Origin: Halorientalis persicus
Lineage (GTDB): Archaea > Halobacteriota > Halobacteria > Halobacteriales > Haloarculaceae
Assembly (NCBI RefSeq): GCF_900110215.1
Contig: NZ_FOCX01000010.1
Location: 62,001 to 126,000, forward strand
Direction of reading: 5' to 3'
DNA: 64,000 nucleotides
Shown: one piece after another, positions 16,689-24,751 of the stretch
Layout: each line of letters opens with the position of its first letter
Numbering within the stretch: position 1 is the stretch's first letter
Position numbers and translations under genes: made by a program
Notes under the pieces: model-generated
The model's input: only the letters and a program-made list of their open reading frames with translations
What the model was told of the DNA's origin: nothing
Database searches by the model: none

Positions 16689-17345
16689 TCACTGTGCCTC
16701 GGCGATCAGCCCCTCGTCGAGTTCCGCGACGAACTCCTTGACGATGGTCTCCTCGGCGCGGTGTAACGTCTCGCTGACGGTCGATTTCGCCATCCCGAGG
16801 TGATCGGCCAGCTCCGTTAGCGACGACTCCCGCGGCGTGTCGTAGTAGCCCTGCTGAACCGCCGCGACGATCAGGTCGCGCTGGCGGTCGGTCAGCAACT
16901 GGTCCGTCGAGTCGACCGTCCGCCGGACGTACTCCACGTCGAAGCTCATGCCGAACTGTTCGAGCTGGGAGCCGAACGTCGACAGTCGGTCCTGGGAGGC
17001 CGTCACCTCCACGGTCGCGCGGCCGTCGCGAATCTCGACCGGCGGTTCCAGCGGGATACCCGACTCCTTGACCGAAAACAGCAAGAGCGGTTCGGTCGTC
17101 TCGAACTGGATTAGCGTCCGGTCGTCGGACTCACCCAGCAGATCCAGCGACACGATGGTCTCTCGCTCTTGGATGCGCCGGATCACCTCCGGGAGATTCG
17201 GGCCGCTGAGTTCGACCAGTCCGACGCCGGTCTCCCCGGTCGGGAGCGCCGCCAGCACCCGGAACTCCACGTCCGGATACTCCGTCGAGAGGTCGCCGAT
17301 CCAGGCCGCCTGGGGCAGTCGGACGCTCAGTTTGGCTCGTGGCAT
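16689..17345 (-). CDS. HTH-10 (bacterio-opsin activator-like) regulator without cysteine sensor
   Basis: The 218-residue protein has a typical haloarchaeal N-terminal sensing domain (PRAKLSVRLPQAAWIGDLS, VRRIQERETI-like strands) and a C-terminal HTH-10 (LTDRQRDLIVAAVQQGYYDTPR, then KSTVSETLHRAEE). Unlike its two neighbours of the same fold, the protein contains no cysteine, so it senses something other than a redox cluster. It is divergent from the DUF2249 gene at 17462, with two NarO-like boxes between them. One of these is 43 nt from its start. Confidence 0.82.
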   Translation of the reverse strand: MPRAKLSVRLPQAAWIGDLSTEYPDVEFRVLAALPTGETGVGLVELSGPNLPEVIRRIQERETIVSLDLLGESDDRTLIQFETTEPLLLFSVKESGIPLEPPVEIRDGRATVEVTASQDRLSTFGSQLEQFGMSFDVEYVRRTVDSTDQLLTDRQRDLIVAAVQQGYYDTPRESSLTELADHLGMAKSTVSETLHRAEETIVKEFVAELDEGLIAEAQ

Positions 17346-17388
17346 GAGATGGTAGAGAGGTTACCCACACTCCTCCCAGTACGTGTCT

Positions 17389-17424
17389 CCGAACATATTC
17401 GGGAGTCAGTCCGAACTGGTTCGG
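17389..17424. promoter_or_regulatory. Two adjacent NarO-like boxes
   Basis: CCGAACATATTCGG (17389-17402) and CCGAACTGGTTCGG (17411-17424) are separated by 8 bp, with centres 22 bp apart, about two DNA turns. The second lies 37 nt before ATG 17462; the first lies 43 nt before the minus-strand start at 17345. They may cooperate, or serve one gene each. Confidence 0.78.
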
Positions 17425-17461
17425 CATAAGGATTGGGTCCGGTGTCAGCCTACGTTCGAGT

Positions 17462-17740
17462 ATGGGAGTCGAAACCACCGAGATTGCTCGCAGAGCCGTC
17501 GACGAGACGGGTGCGCCGGCGTCGGCACCGCGGGAGCGGCTGGACGCGCGCGACCTCGGGCCGCCCGAACCCCTGAAGCAGACTCTGGAGCGGCTCACCG
17601 AGTTGGGCGACGAGACGGTGCTGGTCCAGCTCAACGACCGCGCGCCACAGCACCTCTACCCCAAACTCGACGACCGGGGCTACGCGTACGGCACCGTCGA
17701 ACTGGACGAAGCCGTCGTAACCGTCGTCTGGACGCCGTGA
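17462..17740 (+). CDS. DUF2249 domain protein
   Basis: This 92-residue protein is one of four DUF2249 domains in the window. The domain is seen from ERLDARDLGPPEPLKQTLERL through ETVLVQLNDRAPQHLYPKLDDRGY to the final strand pair. DUF2249 proteins are small SirA/TusA-like folds often found beside nitrogen-oxide genes; no biochemical role is settled. Its start lies 37 nt after a perfect NarO-like box, and the stop overlaps the next gene (GTGA), so the two are co-translated. Confidence 0.85.
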   Translation: MGVETTEIARRAVDETGAPASAPRERLDARDLGPPEPLKQTLERLTELGDETVLVQLNDRAPQHLYPKLDDRGYAYGTVELDEAVVTVVWTP

Positions 17741-18078
17741 CCGGGACTGCCGAGCCCGACGCGGTCGGCGATGTCCGCGGCGACGAGCCCAGGGATGTCG
17801 CACGCGCCATCGAACGCATCGACGACCGCGCGGCCGCCGTCCGGGAGCGACAGGTCGAGCGTGCGCTGACCGAACTGGAGGCAGTGGGCGATCCCGATCC
17901 GGAGACACGCGCCGCAGTCCGGCGGCTTGGCGACCGACTCACCGAACGGCTGGTCGCGACGCCGAAAGCGGCGCTTCGCGGGGTCCCTGATCGAAGCAGT
18001 GGCGATGCCGAGACCGCGGGTGACCGAACGGCCGACGACGAGGCCGTCCGGGTCGCTCTCGACCTGTTCGGCGACTAA
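17737..18078 (+). CDS. Free-standing protein resembling the GlutR (HemA) dimerisation domain
   Basis: The 113-residue helical protein starts at a GTG that overlaps the upstream stop. It reads ARAIERIDDRAAAVRERQ..., ALTELEAVGDPDPETRAA..., DRLTERLVATPKAALRGV and ends ALDLFGD, which follows the C-terminal dimerisation domain of glutamyl-tRNA reductase helix by helix, including the LxxxPxxxLR motif. The catalytic and NADP domains are absent. It may tune heme synthesis by binding HemA, or it may have a different role. Co-translation with a DUF2249 protein under a NarO-like box ties it to denitrification. Confidence 0.65.
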   Translation: MTGTAEPDAVGDVRGDEPRDVARAIERIDDRAAAVRERQVERALTELEAVGDPDPETRAAVRRLGDRLTERLVATPKAALRGVPDRSSGDAETAGDRTADDEAVRVALDLFGD

Positions 18079-18374
18079 TCCTCGACCCGCTTCGAGAGGA
18101 CCAGCAACGCCTCGCTGTCTTCGACGGCCTTCGGCGACACTTCACGGCGGCCGTCGAACCGGATCACGTCGTCCGGCTGGAGTTCGTGAGTCTCGTCGTC
18201 GAGGTCGAGCGCGACCGCCCCCGAGAGCAGGTGCAAGACGACCGTTCGCTCGGGGTGGCGGTGCGGATCGACCCGCTCGCCGGCCGCCAGATCGAGCCGG
18301 ATCACCAGCGGTTCGTCGAACAGTTTCGCGTGGGGCGAGCCAGCTAGGGCCTCCAGTGCGACGGTCTCGGCCAT
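18075..18374 (-). CDS. Cupin domain protein
   Basis: The 99-residue single cupin has a first metal motif like VDPHRHPERTVVLHLLSGAV (His-x-His) and a second half ELQPDDVIRFDGRREVSPKAV that lacks the last histidine. A metal role is therefore uncertain. Its ATG at 18374 overlaps the stop of the DUF2249 gene upstream, so it is co-translated and shares the box at 18640-18653. Its stop overlaps the stop of the converging gene by 3 bp. Confidence 0.8.
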   Translation of the reverse strand: MAETVALEALAGSPHAKLFDEPLVIRLDLAAGERVDPHRHPERTVVLHLLSGAVALDLDDETHELQPDDVIRFDGRREVSPKAVEDSEALLVLSKRVED

Positions 18375-18601
18375 CACTGCTTGGGGAACTCCGCGACGAA
18401 TTTCTCGGTGTCCTCCCGACGCACTTCGTAGTTGTCGGCGTCGAAGGCCTCGACCTCGGCGTCCATCTCGTAGTACAGCGGCTTGGGATCGTGATCGTTG
18501 ATCAGTCGCAGAGTCTCACCGGACTCCATCTCCGCGAAGGTGTCCATGATCTTGGGGTGGCGCTCCTTGGGCGGAATCTCGCGTACGTCGATTTCTGGCA
18601 T
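18374..18601 (-). CDS. DUF2249 domain protein
   Basis: This 75-residue protein consists only of a DUF2249 domain: MPEIDVREIPPKERHPKIMD, then ETLRLINDHDPKPLYYEMDAE, with the conserved NDHDPKPL loop. It is the first gene of a two-gene unit with the cupin at 18075-18374. A perfect NarO-like box lies 38 nt before its start. It resembles the copy at 58072-58302 and the C-terminal domain of the Mrp protein at 31972-33279. Confidence 0.88.
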   Translation of the reverse strand: MPEIDVREIPPKERHPKIMDTFAEMESGETLRLINDHDPKPLYYEMDAEVEAFDADNYEVRREDTEKFVAEFPKQ

Positions 18602-18639
18602 ACACCGACAGTTCCCACCGAGTCACCCTCCGGATTGTC

Positions 18640-18653
18640 CCGAACCTGTTCGG
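18640..18653. promoter_or_regulatory. NarO-like box, DUF2249-cupin unit
   Basis: CCGAACCTGTTCGG, a perfect 6-2-6 inverted repeat, lies 38 nt before the minus-strand start at 18601. Confidence 0.75.
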
Positions 18654-19025
18654 CTACGGTTCGAACTCGCCGTCCCGCAGGCCCCGGCGGACGGGGTCGT
18701 GTTCGGCGTCGGTCGGTGGGGGTGCGGTCACCAGCACGGCTTCCAGACGCTCGCCCGCGGTGGCTCTGACGCCGCGGTCGGTGCCGGCGGGAACGCTCAC
18801 GACCGAGCCCGGTTCGACCTCGTGGTCGGTGTCGCCGTCCCTGACGATGCCCTGGCCGGACTGGACGACGACCGTCACGTCGCTGTCGGGCGCGTGGACC
18901 GGGATGAACTGTCCGGGCTCGAAGTACGCACAGACGGCCTTCGAACGCTCGGTCCGGAAGACGCCCTGCGCGCTGAACTGGGCGTCGGCGTAGTCCCGCT
19001 CGCTGTCGAGGTCCGTGGCTGGCAT
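18654..19025 (-). CDS. Cupin domain protein
   Basis: The 123-residue cupin has the segment PGQFIPVHAPDSDVTVVVQSGQG (first motif, one His) and VEPGSVVSVPAGTDRGVRATAGE (second motif without the usual His). It probably binds a small ligand or a metal in an altered site. It shares a bidirectional control region with the membrane protein at 19114-20304: a single perfect box sits exactly 37 nt from each start codon. The two are therefore likely co-induced. Confidence 0.8.
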   Translation of the reverse strand: MPATDLDSERDYADAQFSAQGVFRTERSKAVCAYFEPGQFIPVHAPDSDVTVVVQSGQGIVRDGDTDHEVEPGSVVSVPAGTDRGVRATAGERLEAVLVTAPPPTDAEHDPVRRGLRDGEFEP

Positions 19026-19062
19026 ACCCGGGGCTACCGGCCGCCGCGGCCTGCCGGTTGTC

Positions 19063-19076
19063 CCGAACTGGTTCGG
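19063..19076. promoter_or_regulatory. Central NarO-like box between divergent genes
   Basis: CCGAACTGGTTCGG lies exactly 37 nt from the minus-strand ATG at 19025 and exactly 37 nt from the plus-strand ATG at 19114. The symmetry argues that one bound regulator serves both leaderless promoters. Confidence 0.8.
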
Positions 19077-19113
19077 GACCGGGGCTTTTCACCCCGGCGT
19101 GTGAGTGACCGCC

Positions 19114-20304
19114 ATGTCGACGGCGAGTGCCACCGTCTCGACGTGGACCCGGCGGTTCGTCGCGGCCGGGGCTCTCTGGCTGGTGCTGTGGAGCCTCACC
19201 GCCGTGCTCGCCCTCCCGCGCCGGACCGAGGTGACACTGGCGCTCTTCGGCTTCGTCTTCCACACGCTCTTCGGGAAGGCCTACGCGCTGGTCCCCGCGT
19301 ACTTCGACCGCGAACTCGCCGTCCCCCGCGCCCCGACGGCGCAGTTGCCGCTCTCGGTTCTCGGAACCCTCGGGCTGGCGGCCGCGGGCCTGCCGTGGGT
19401 CCCCGGAGTCGTCGGTGCGGCCGGCGCAGTCCTGTGGGCCGCCGGCGTCGCGGTCTTTCTCGGGACGCTCGCCTGGACGGTCAGGGACAACCTCGCCGGC
19501 GCCGAGACGGGGACGGGCGACCACGACGCGTCCCGTCGGACGGTCGATCGAATGGCCAACGCCGCGATGCCCGTCGCGTTCGCGTATCTGGTCGTCGGAA
19601 CCGCAGTTCTCGTCGCCGCCAACATCCCGGTCGACGCACCGTTCGCGTACGCACCCCAGCGCACGCACCTGTTCGCGGCGGGAACCGCTGCCTTGCTCGT
19701 CTTTTCGGTCGGCTTCCGGCTCCTCCCCCGATTGTTCGTCGCCGATCCACCGGAACCGTTGGTCGCGGTGGTACTCTCCCTCGGTGCGGGCGCGCCTGCG
19801 ATCCTCGCGCTCACCCTGCCCGCGGGCCCGATCTTCCGGTTGGGAGCGGTGCTCGAAGCCCTCGCGGTCGTCGCGTTCGCCCTGGCCGTGCTGTGGCTCG
19901 TGATCGAGAGCGACCGCGAGCGCGTCGGCCGGTACGGCGTCGTCCTCGGGGCGCTCTCGGGGGTCGCCGTGGTGGTGCTGGGCCTCTGGTTCGCGCTCGG
20001 CGGACTCGACGACGCGCTCGTGGTGACCCACTACCGCGTGGCACTGATCGGGTTTCTCGGGCTGACTATCGTCGGCGTCGCCACGCAGTTCTACCCGCCG
20101 GCCGTCGGCGAGTTCCCGATCGAGGGTGACCGGCTGGCGCTGGGCGTGATGGCGACACTGGCCGGCGGCCTCGTCGTCGACGGCGCGGGGCGACTCGGCG
20201 AGCTGCCGGCGGTCGCCACCAGTGGGCTGGCGCTCGCGGCGCTCGGAGCGGTCGGGTACGCGTGGCTCCTGCTCGGTATCTTCCGGGGGCGAGTGCGGCG
20301 CTAG
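19114..20304 (+). CDS. NnrS/CcoN-like polytopic membrane protein
   Basis: The 396-residue protein is almost entirely hydrophobic with about 10-12 membrane helices. Repeated motifs place a histidine or Phe-His pair before a helix ending in a Pro-rich loop: FVFHTLFGKAYALVPAYF, RTHLFAAGTAALLVFSVGF and THYRVALIGFLGLTIVG followed by TQFYPP. The pattern recalls NnrS and heme-copper-oxidase subunit I relatives (CcoN-like). The role is probably in NO handling or electron transfer in denitrification. A similar protein lies at 58355-59725. The stop codon overlaps the converging gene. Confidence 0.6.
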   Translation: MSTASATVSTWTRRFVAAGALWLVLWSLTAVLALPRRTEVTLALFGFVFHTLFGKAYALVPAYFDRELAVPRAPTAQLPLSVLGTLGLAAAGLPWVPGVVGAAGAVLWAAGVAVFLGTLAWTVRDNLAGAETGTGDHDASRRTVDRMANAAMPVAFAYLVVGTAVLVAANIPVDAPFAYAPQRTHLFAAGTAALLVFSVGFRLLPRLFVADPPEPLVAVVLSLGAGAPAILALTLPAGPIFRLGAVLEALAVVAFALAVLWLVIESDRERVGRYGVVLGALSGVAVVVLGLWFALGGLDDALVVTHYRVALIGFLGLTIVGVATQFYPPAVGEFPIEGDRLALGVMATLAGGLVVDGAGRLGELPAVATSGLALAALGAVGYAWLLLGIFRGRVRR

Positions 20305-20897
20305 AACGGCGTCTCCGGTCCCTCCGCGTACCCCGCCTCGTCGGGCACGCCAGCCTCTCCGCCGGCCGCGCCGCCGCGCTGGTCCGGCAACGTTCCGGAC
20401 TCCAGATACCGCGCCTCGTGGTCACGTAGTTGCTCGTTGATCACGGCGCTTTTGTGGTGGATCTCGTCGACCCGCACCCGGACGAGGTCGTACTCGTGGC
20501 GGTCGGCCAGCCCGTTCCAGGCCCGGAAGGACCCTTTCGCGAGCGTCGTGCTCTGGGGGCAGAACTCGGTCGTCGGCGTGAACTCGGCGATCAGTACGCG
20601 TCGATCGCCGGCGTCGGGGCCGTCGGTCGTGCCGTGTTCGCGCGCGTACCGGTAGCCCGCATCGGGGTGGCGCACGTCGAGGTTCAGGCGCGCGAGATTG
20701 TAGCCGAAGGTCATGTCGTAGACGCCGCGCTCGTCGAACAGTTCGCGGGTCAGTCGGTGGAAGGCAAGGTGCTCCCGCCCGGTCAGCACGTCGTGATCGG
20801 CGATGTACCTGCCGGGTTCGGGGATGCTCTCGGGACCGAACGCGTCGTAGTCGTCGAAGGTCGCGTCGTCGCCGGAGAACGGCGAGGGGATGTTCAT
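20301..20897 (-). CDS. Protein with FAM96/MIP18-like C-terminal segment
   Basis: The 198-residue protein has an unassigned N-terminal part (LTGREHLAFHRLTRELFDER). The middle segment contains AEFTPTTEFCPQSTTLAKGS and later HHKSAVINEQLRDHEARYL. These parallel the FTPTxPHCxxAxxI and NKQLxDxERVxAA signatures of DUF59/MIP18 (CIA2) iron-sulfur assembly proteins, including the reactive-type cysteine. The resemblance is partial and may be convergent. A perfect NarO-like box lies 37 nt before ATG 20897, tying it to the denitrification set; it could help mature Fe-S proteins there. Confidence 0.5.
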   Translation of the reverse strand: MNIPSPFSGDDATFDDYDAFGPESIPEPGRYIADHDVLTGREHLAFHRLTRELFDERGVYDMTFGYNLARLNLDVRHPDAGYRYAREHGTTDGPDAGDRRVLIAEFTPTTEFCPQSTTLAKGSFRAWNGLADRHEYDLVRVRVDEIHHKSAVINEQLRDHEARYLESGTLPDQRGGAAGGEAGVPDEAGYAEGPETPF

Positions 20898-20934
20898 ACG
20901 ACACGATACGGCTAGCCGCGCCGTGGGTGCAGTC

Positions 20935-20948
20935 CCGAACCTGTTCGG
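20935..20948. promoter_or_regulatory. NarO-like box, MIP18-like gene
   Basis: CCGAACCTGTTCGG, a perfect 6-2-6 inverted repeat, lies 37 nt before the minus-strand ATG at 20897. Confidence 0.75.
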
Positions 20949-20982
20949 GGTGGTCCGGCCCGACGCCGGCGACGAGCCAGGG

Positions 20983-21630
20983 TCAAGCCTCGTCGGCGGT
21001 CGCGCCGAACAGCGCGGCCATGAGCTTCGTCTGGGCGGCCGCGAGGTGTTCCGCGAACGTCGACGGAGCGACACCCAGTTCGGTCGCGACCTGCTCGGCG
21101 TTGGCCCCTTTCGGCCGCTCGAAATAGCCCAGTCGGTGGGCCGTCCGCAACACTTCGCGTTGCCGGGCGGTGAACTTCGCCTTGTCGACGAAGACGGGTT
21201 CCGAGTGGCTGCCGTCCCCGTCCGAGCGCCGGAGGGACCGAACGGTGACGCCGGCCTCGTGGTTGCGCAGGTCAGTAACGACCGCCCGGAGGACGTCCAG
21301 ATCCTCGGAGATGAACGACAGTTCGATGGTCCCGTTCTCGGCCGACACGTCCCGGACCGGACAGCCGTACTCCTCGACGCGCTCGCAGGCACAGTTCTGG
21401 TCGGCCCGGCGCTCGACACGGTGGACCGCCTCCGAGTCGTAGCTGAAGACCTCTTTCCCGGGAACCTCGTCCCCGGTCACCGACTCGTCGGTCGTCACTT
21501 CGACGGTGACGCTCCCGTCGACCGGCTGACCCTGCGAGACTGACCGAACACGACCCCCGGTACTCATCGGTGCGACCGGACAGCAGTTCGGTTCCCTGAC
21601 GGCCACAGTCGCGAGAATCCCCTCGACCAT
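20983..21630 (-). CDS. narO: NarO-like HTH-10 regulator beside the nar operon
   Basis: The 215-residue regulator is divergent from narA, the position of narO in haloarchaeal nar loci as I recall them. Cysteines occur at NCCPVA, NCACERVEEYGCPV; the C-terminal HTH-10 reads FTARQREVLRTAHRLGYFERPK and STFAEHLAAAQTKLM. It aligns along its whole length with the protein at 15949-16614, which supports the start at 21630. NarO in Haloferax volcanii activates nar and nir genes without oxygen and needs its cysteines. Which of the two paralogues is the functional equivalent cannot be decided here. Confidence 0.8.
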   Translation of the reverse strand: MVEGILATVAVREPNCCPVAPMSTGGRVRSVSQGQPVDGSVTVEVTTDESVTGDEVPGKEVFSYDSEAVHRVERRADQNCACERVEEYGCPVRDVSAENGTIELSFISEDLDVLRAVVTDLRNHEAGVTVRSLRRSDGDGSHSEPVFVDKAKFTARQREVLRTAHRLGYFERPKGANAEQVATELGVAPSTFAEHLAAAQTKLMAALFGATADEA

Positions 21631-21846
21631 GACATTCTATTGGACGCTTCGGGAGTAAAACCGTTCCCCTGCTTAAAGGCCCCCTATTCAGTGGGCTGTC
21701 CTCTAACAGCAGGGCCGGGCCAGTCACACGTATCCGCGCATCGATACCGACCCGAGCGGGGCGGCGACCGACTGACGGCGAGACGGCGTAGGTGTGTCTC
21801 GTCTCGGTCGGCCGGACGGGTCGCGAACTGACTGCACGATACCACT

Positions 21847-22464
21847 ATGCAAGGGAAAACGATCGTCATTCTGCTCGTGTTGTTGGCAGTGTTACTTCCG
21901 ACGTGGTACGTGGCGGCACAGGGTGAGCCGCCGTCGGAAGAGATCGAGATCGACCAGAGCGTCAACGAGATACGCCCGCTGGGCAGCTTCGTCGATACGC
22001 CCACGAAGCTCTCGCCGAGTCAGGTCGGCGTGATCGTCTGGGTCGCGCTGTTCGGACTGGTGGGAATCCTCGCCTTCTTCCACCGGTTCATGAACCGCGC
22101 AGCCCGACCGGACGACGACGCGGAAGCGACCGTGGCGGAGACGGCCGCCGACGGCGGTGAACGAAGCGAAGCTTCGCGATCCGACGGGGGCGTCTCGCTC
22201 CCCTGGATCGAGACCGATGACCGCTGGCTCGTGGAGTATCACCCCGCCAGCGACGCCATCGAGGGGCTGATCGCCATGGGCGGGCTGACCGCCCTGACCA
22301 TCGTGTTCGCCGCGCTGTTCACCGGCGAGTACCTCACGCTGGCCCGGACCCAGTACTTCGGCGTCTACGCCTTCGGGATGTTCATGTCCCTCACAGGGTT
22401 GACCGTCTCGTACTACGCCTGGTTCATGCCACACCTCAAGGTGGCCGAACGGAGGGGACACTGA
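21847..22464 (+). CDS. narA: NarA, membrane subunit of the nitrate-respiration electron-transfer module
   Basis: The 205-residue protein has an N-terminal hydrophobic stretch (IVILLVLLAVLLPTWYVAA), a second helix near residue 60 (VGVIVWVALFGLVGILAFF) and two more in the C-terminal third (LTALTIVFAALFTGEYL; FGMFMSLTGLTVSYYAWF). It is the first gene of the operon and corresponds in place and size to narA of Haloferax mediterranei. The exact role is unknown. The stop overlaps the narB start. No good NarO-like box was found in its 216-bp upstream region, only a CGAAC half-site near 21824. Confidence 0.8.
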   Translation: MQGKTIVILLVLLAVLLPTWYVAAQGEPPSEEIEIDQSVNEIRPLGSFVDTPTKLSPSQVGVIVWVALFGLVGILAFFHRFMNRAARPDDDAEATVAETAADGGERSEASRSDGGVSLPWIETDDRWLVEYHPASDAIEGLIAMGGLTALTIVFAALFTGEYLTLARTQYFGVYAFGMFMSLTGLTVSYYAWFMPHLKVAERRGH

Positions 22465-23189
22465 TGGGCCGCGAGCCACCATCGGCGGACCTCGGCCGAT
22501 CCTACCCCAAACCAGGCGAGGACGACGGAAACACGGGGGACGGCGATGCGAGCGAGTCCGGCTGCCCCTGTTCGAGTGACGACACCGGAGCCGACGGGAG
22601 TCCGAGCCTCTATCAGGACTTCTACGGCGACGCCCGGGCCGAGATGGAGCGCAGAGACTACGCGAAGGCGCTGGCGACCATCGGCGGCTTGACCGCCATC
22701 GGGAGCCTCACCGCACCGCTGGTGGGCCTCTCGCGGGTCTTCGAGCGCGAGTACACCGGCCCGATCTACTCCGACGGGGTCGCCCTGATCGACGACGCCG
22801 GCGAGCGAATCGCCGAGGACCGCCTCGGCGAGGGCGAACAGCTCACCGTGTTCCCGAAACCGCGTCCGGGGCTGGCCGACGCACCGACCCTGCTCGTCCG
22901 GTTCCCGGAGGACGCCTACGGGGGCGACACCAACTCGGCCTTTACCGTCTCGGGGTACGCGGCCTACTCGAAGGTGTGTACCCACGCGGGCTGTATGGTC
23001 GCCGACCGGGACGGGCAGACGCTGGTCTGTCCCTGCCACTCCGGGCGGTTCGACCCGCTCTCGGGCGCGGCGGTCACCGGCGGCCCGCCGCCGCGGTCGC
23101 TCCCACAGCTCCCGATCACGCTGTCGAGCGAGGGCTATCTCGTCGCCACCGGCGACTTCGAGGGCCCCGTCGGCACGGGGGGTGAGTGA
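22464..23189 (+). CDS. narB: Rieske 2Fe-2S protein NarB
   Basis: The 241-residue Rieske protein has ligands C172 and H174 (CTHAGC) and C189 and H192 (CPCHSG), with C177 and C191 as the stabilising disulfide. An N-terminal membrane anchor lies near residues 70-90 ([20 protein letters not shown]), after a Gly/Asp-rich start that holds an extra CPC. With NarC it forms a bc1-like module that would pass electrons from quinol toward NarGH. The ATG overlaps the narA stop, and narC begins one base after its own stop. Confidence 0.93.
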   Translation: MGREPPSADLGRSYPKPGEDDGNTGDGDASESGCPCSSDDTGADGSPSLYQDFYGDARAEMERRDYAKALATIGGLTAIGSLTAPLVGLSRVFEREYTGPIYSDGVALIDDAGERIAEDRLGEGEQLTVFPKPRPGLADAPTLLVRFPEDAYGGDTNSAFTVSGYAAYSKVCTHAGCMVADRDGQTLVCPCHSGRFDPLSGAAVTGGPPPRSLPQLPITLSSEGYLVATGDFEGPVGTGGE

Positions 23190-23190
23190 G

Positions 23191-24582
23191 ATGGGACGAC
23201 TCGATCGCATCTACGGCTTCTTCGACGACCGGCTGGACCTCGAAGCGGGCCAGTCGTTCCTCGGGAAGGCCTTCCCCGCCGAGGACTCGTTCCTGCTGGG
23301 CGAGGTGGCGCTGTTTTGCTTCCTGATCCTCGTGTTGACGGGGATGTTCCTGGGGTTCTTCTTCGAGCCCAGCACCTCCGATGTCGAGTACGAGGGCAGT
23401 GTCGCCCAGTACCAGGGTGAAGAGCTTCCGGAGGCGTTCGTGAGCGTCCTCAACATCACCTACGACGTGCCCTTCGGGATGCTCCTGCGGCGGATGCACC
23501 ACTGGGCGGCCCACCTGTTCATCGCCTCCATGGCCCTGCATATGCTCAGGGTGTTCTTCACGGGGGCGTACCGCAACCCGCGGGAACTCAACTGGCTCGT
23601 CGGGACGGGGCTGGCCGGATCGTCGATGTTCGCGGCCTACACGGGCTACGCGCTTCCCTTCGACGAGTTCGCCAGCACCGCGGTCGGCATCGGCTACAAC
23701 GTCGCCAAATCGGTTCCGCTGATCGGCGAGACCCTGGGACAGGTCGTCTTCGGCGGGAGTTTCCCCTCCAGTGCGACCATCCCCAGACTGTTCTTCCTGC
23801 ACGTGCTTGTCTTCCCGCTGATAATCGGTGCGTTGCTGGCCGCGCATATGCTGATACTGATGCGGCAGAAACACACCGAGGCCGAGCGGGACGGCGACGT
23901 GCCGGGCCGGGAGCCAGTCGACCGGAACGACGACAGCGTCGTGATCGGCCTGCCGGCGGTGCCCAATCAGGTGGCGGTCAGCGCCGTCGTCTTCTTCCTG
24001 ACGCTGGCGTTGCTGTCGCTACTGGCCGGGTTCCTGCCGGTCCACAACATCGCCCAGTACGGCCCCAACGACCCCGCGTCGACCCCATCGCTGATCATGC
24101 CCGACTGGTTTTTGATGTGGGGCTACGGGTTCCTGAAGCTCGTCCCCGCGTGGATGAGCTTCGACCTGTTCGGGGTCCACGTCAGCGCGGAGTTCGTCGG
24201 CGGCCTCATGCTGCCCGGACTCGTGTTCCTGGCGGTCGCGGTCTGGCCCTTCATCGACTACAGCGAGGAGCAGACCCACTTCACGACGAGCCCACTCGAG
24301 CGGCCCTGGCAGACCGCGGTCGGCGTCGCCGGGGTGACCTTCATCATGGTCGCCTCCATCGCGGGGATGGACGTGATCGTCGCGGACATCGTGGGCTCGT
24401 CGACGGCCGCGATCAAGCCGTACCTGCTGGCCGCGCTGTTTGCCGTCCCCATCGCGTCGGGAGGCATCACGTACGCCGTGTTGCGCGGGGATAGCGAGGA
24501 ACCGCCCGCGAGCGGCGAGAGTGCGGCCGCGGACGGCGGCGTACCGGCAGACGACAGCTTTCCGGAGGACACCGATGACTGA
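23191..24582 (+). CDS. narC: Cytochrome b NarC
   Basis: The 463-residue cytochrome b fuses the b6-like N-terminal domain with the subunit-IV-like C-terminal domain. Heme-ligand histidines lie in [18 protein letters not shown] and [19 protein letters not shown], two per helix, spaced as in bc complexes. [14 protein letters not shown] in the C-terminal half takes the place of the Qo PEWY-type motif (PDWF). The start ATG 23191 is 1 bp after narB; a GTG nine bases earlier is possible. The last 8 bp overlap the next small gene. Confidence 0.93.
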   Translation: MGRLDRIYGFFDDRLDLEAGQSFLGKAFPAEDSFLLGEVALFCFLILVLTGMFLGFFFEPSTSDVEYEGSVAQYQGEELPEAFVSVLNITYDVPFGMLLRRMHHWAAHLFIASMALHMLRVFFTGAYRNPRELNWLVGTGLAGSSMFAAYTGYALPFDEFASTAVGIGYNVAKSVPLIGETLGQVVFGGSFPSSATIPRLFFLHVLVFPLIIGALLAAHMLILMRQKHTEAERDGDVPGREPVDRNDDSVVIGLPAVPNQVAVSAVVFFLTLALLSLLAGFLPVHNIAQYGPNDPASTPSLIMPDWFLMWGYGFLKLVPAWMSFDLFGVHVSAEFVGGLMLPGLVFLAVAVWPFIDYSEEQTHFTTSPLERPWQTAVGVAGVTFIMVASIAGMDVIVADIVGSSTAAIKPYLLAALFAVPIASGGITYAVLRGDSEEPPASGESAAADGGVPADDSFPEDTDD

Positions 24583-24751
24583 GATCGCGTTGAGTCCACG
24601 GCGGTATCGCTGGCTGGATCGGGCGAGCAAACTCTGTGGGGTCGCGCTGATCGCCGCCGGCCTGGAAGTCGGCGGCGACACGGCGGCGGGCCTCGCACTG
24701 GCGGCGCTCGGAGTGACGTGCGGACTGGCAACCGTGGTGATCGACCGATGA
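24575..24751 (+). CDS. Small membrane protein (orf4 of the nar operon)
   Basis: The 58-residue protein has two short hydrophobic segments ([36 protein letters not shown]). It overlaps narC by 8 bp and narG by 4 bp, so it is fully embedded in the operon. It corresponds in position to orf4 of the Haloferax mediterranei nar cluster. Its function is unknown; helping assembly of the membrane complex is a guess. Confidence 0.75.
   Translation: MTEIALSPRRYRWLDRASKLCGVALIAAGLEVGGDTAAGLALAALGVTCGLATVVIDR

Noticed and set aside
18502..20031. 509-codon minus-strand frame overlapping cupin and membrane-protein genes
   Set aside because: It crosses two genes on both strands and a regulatory box, with low-complexity Arg/Asp/Gly content; it is not a credible protein.
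20898..21419. Longer version of the MIP18-like gene starting at 21419
   Set aside because: The extension would run through the NarO-like box and antisense to the narO gene; the ATG at 20897 sits at the expected 37-nt spacing.
21600..21846. A NarO-like box before narA
   Set aside because: Only the half-site CGAAC near 21824 was found; no matching GTTCG arm lies at a 2-nt spacing.
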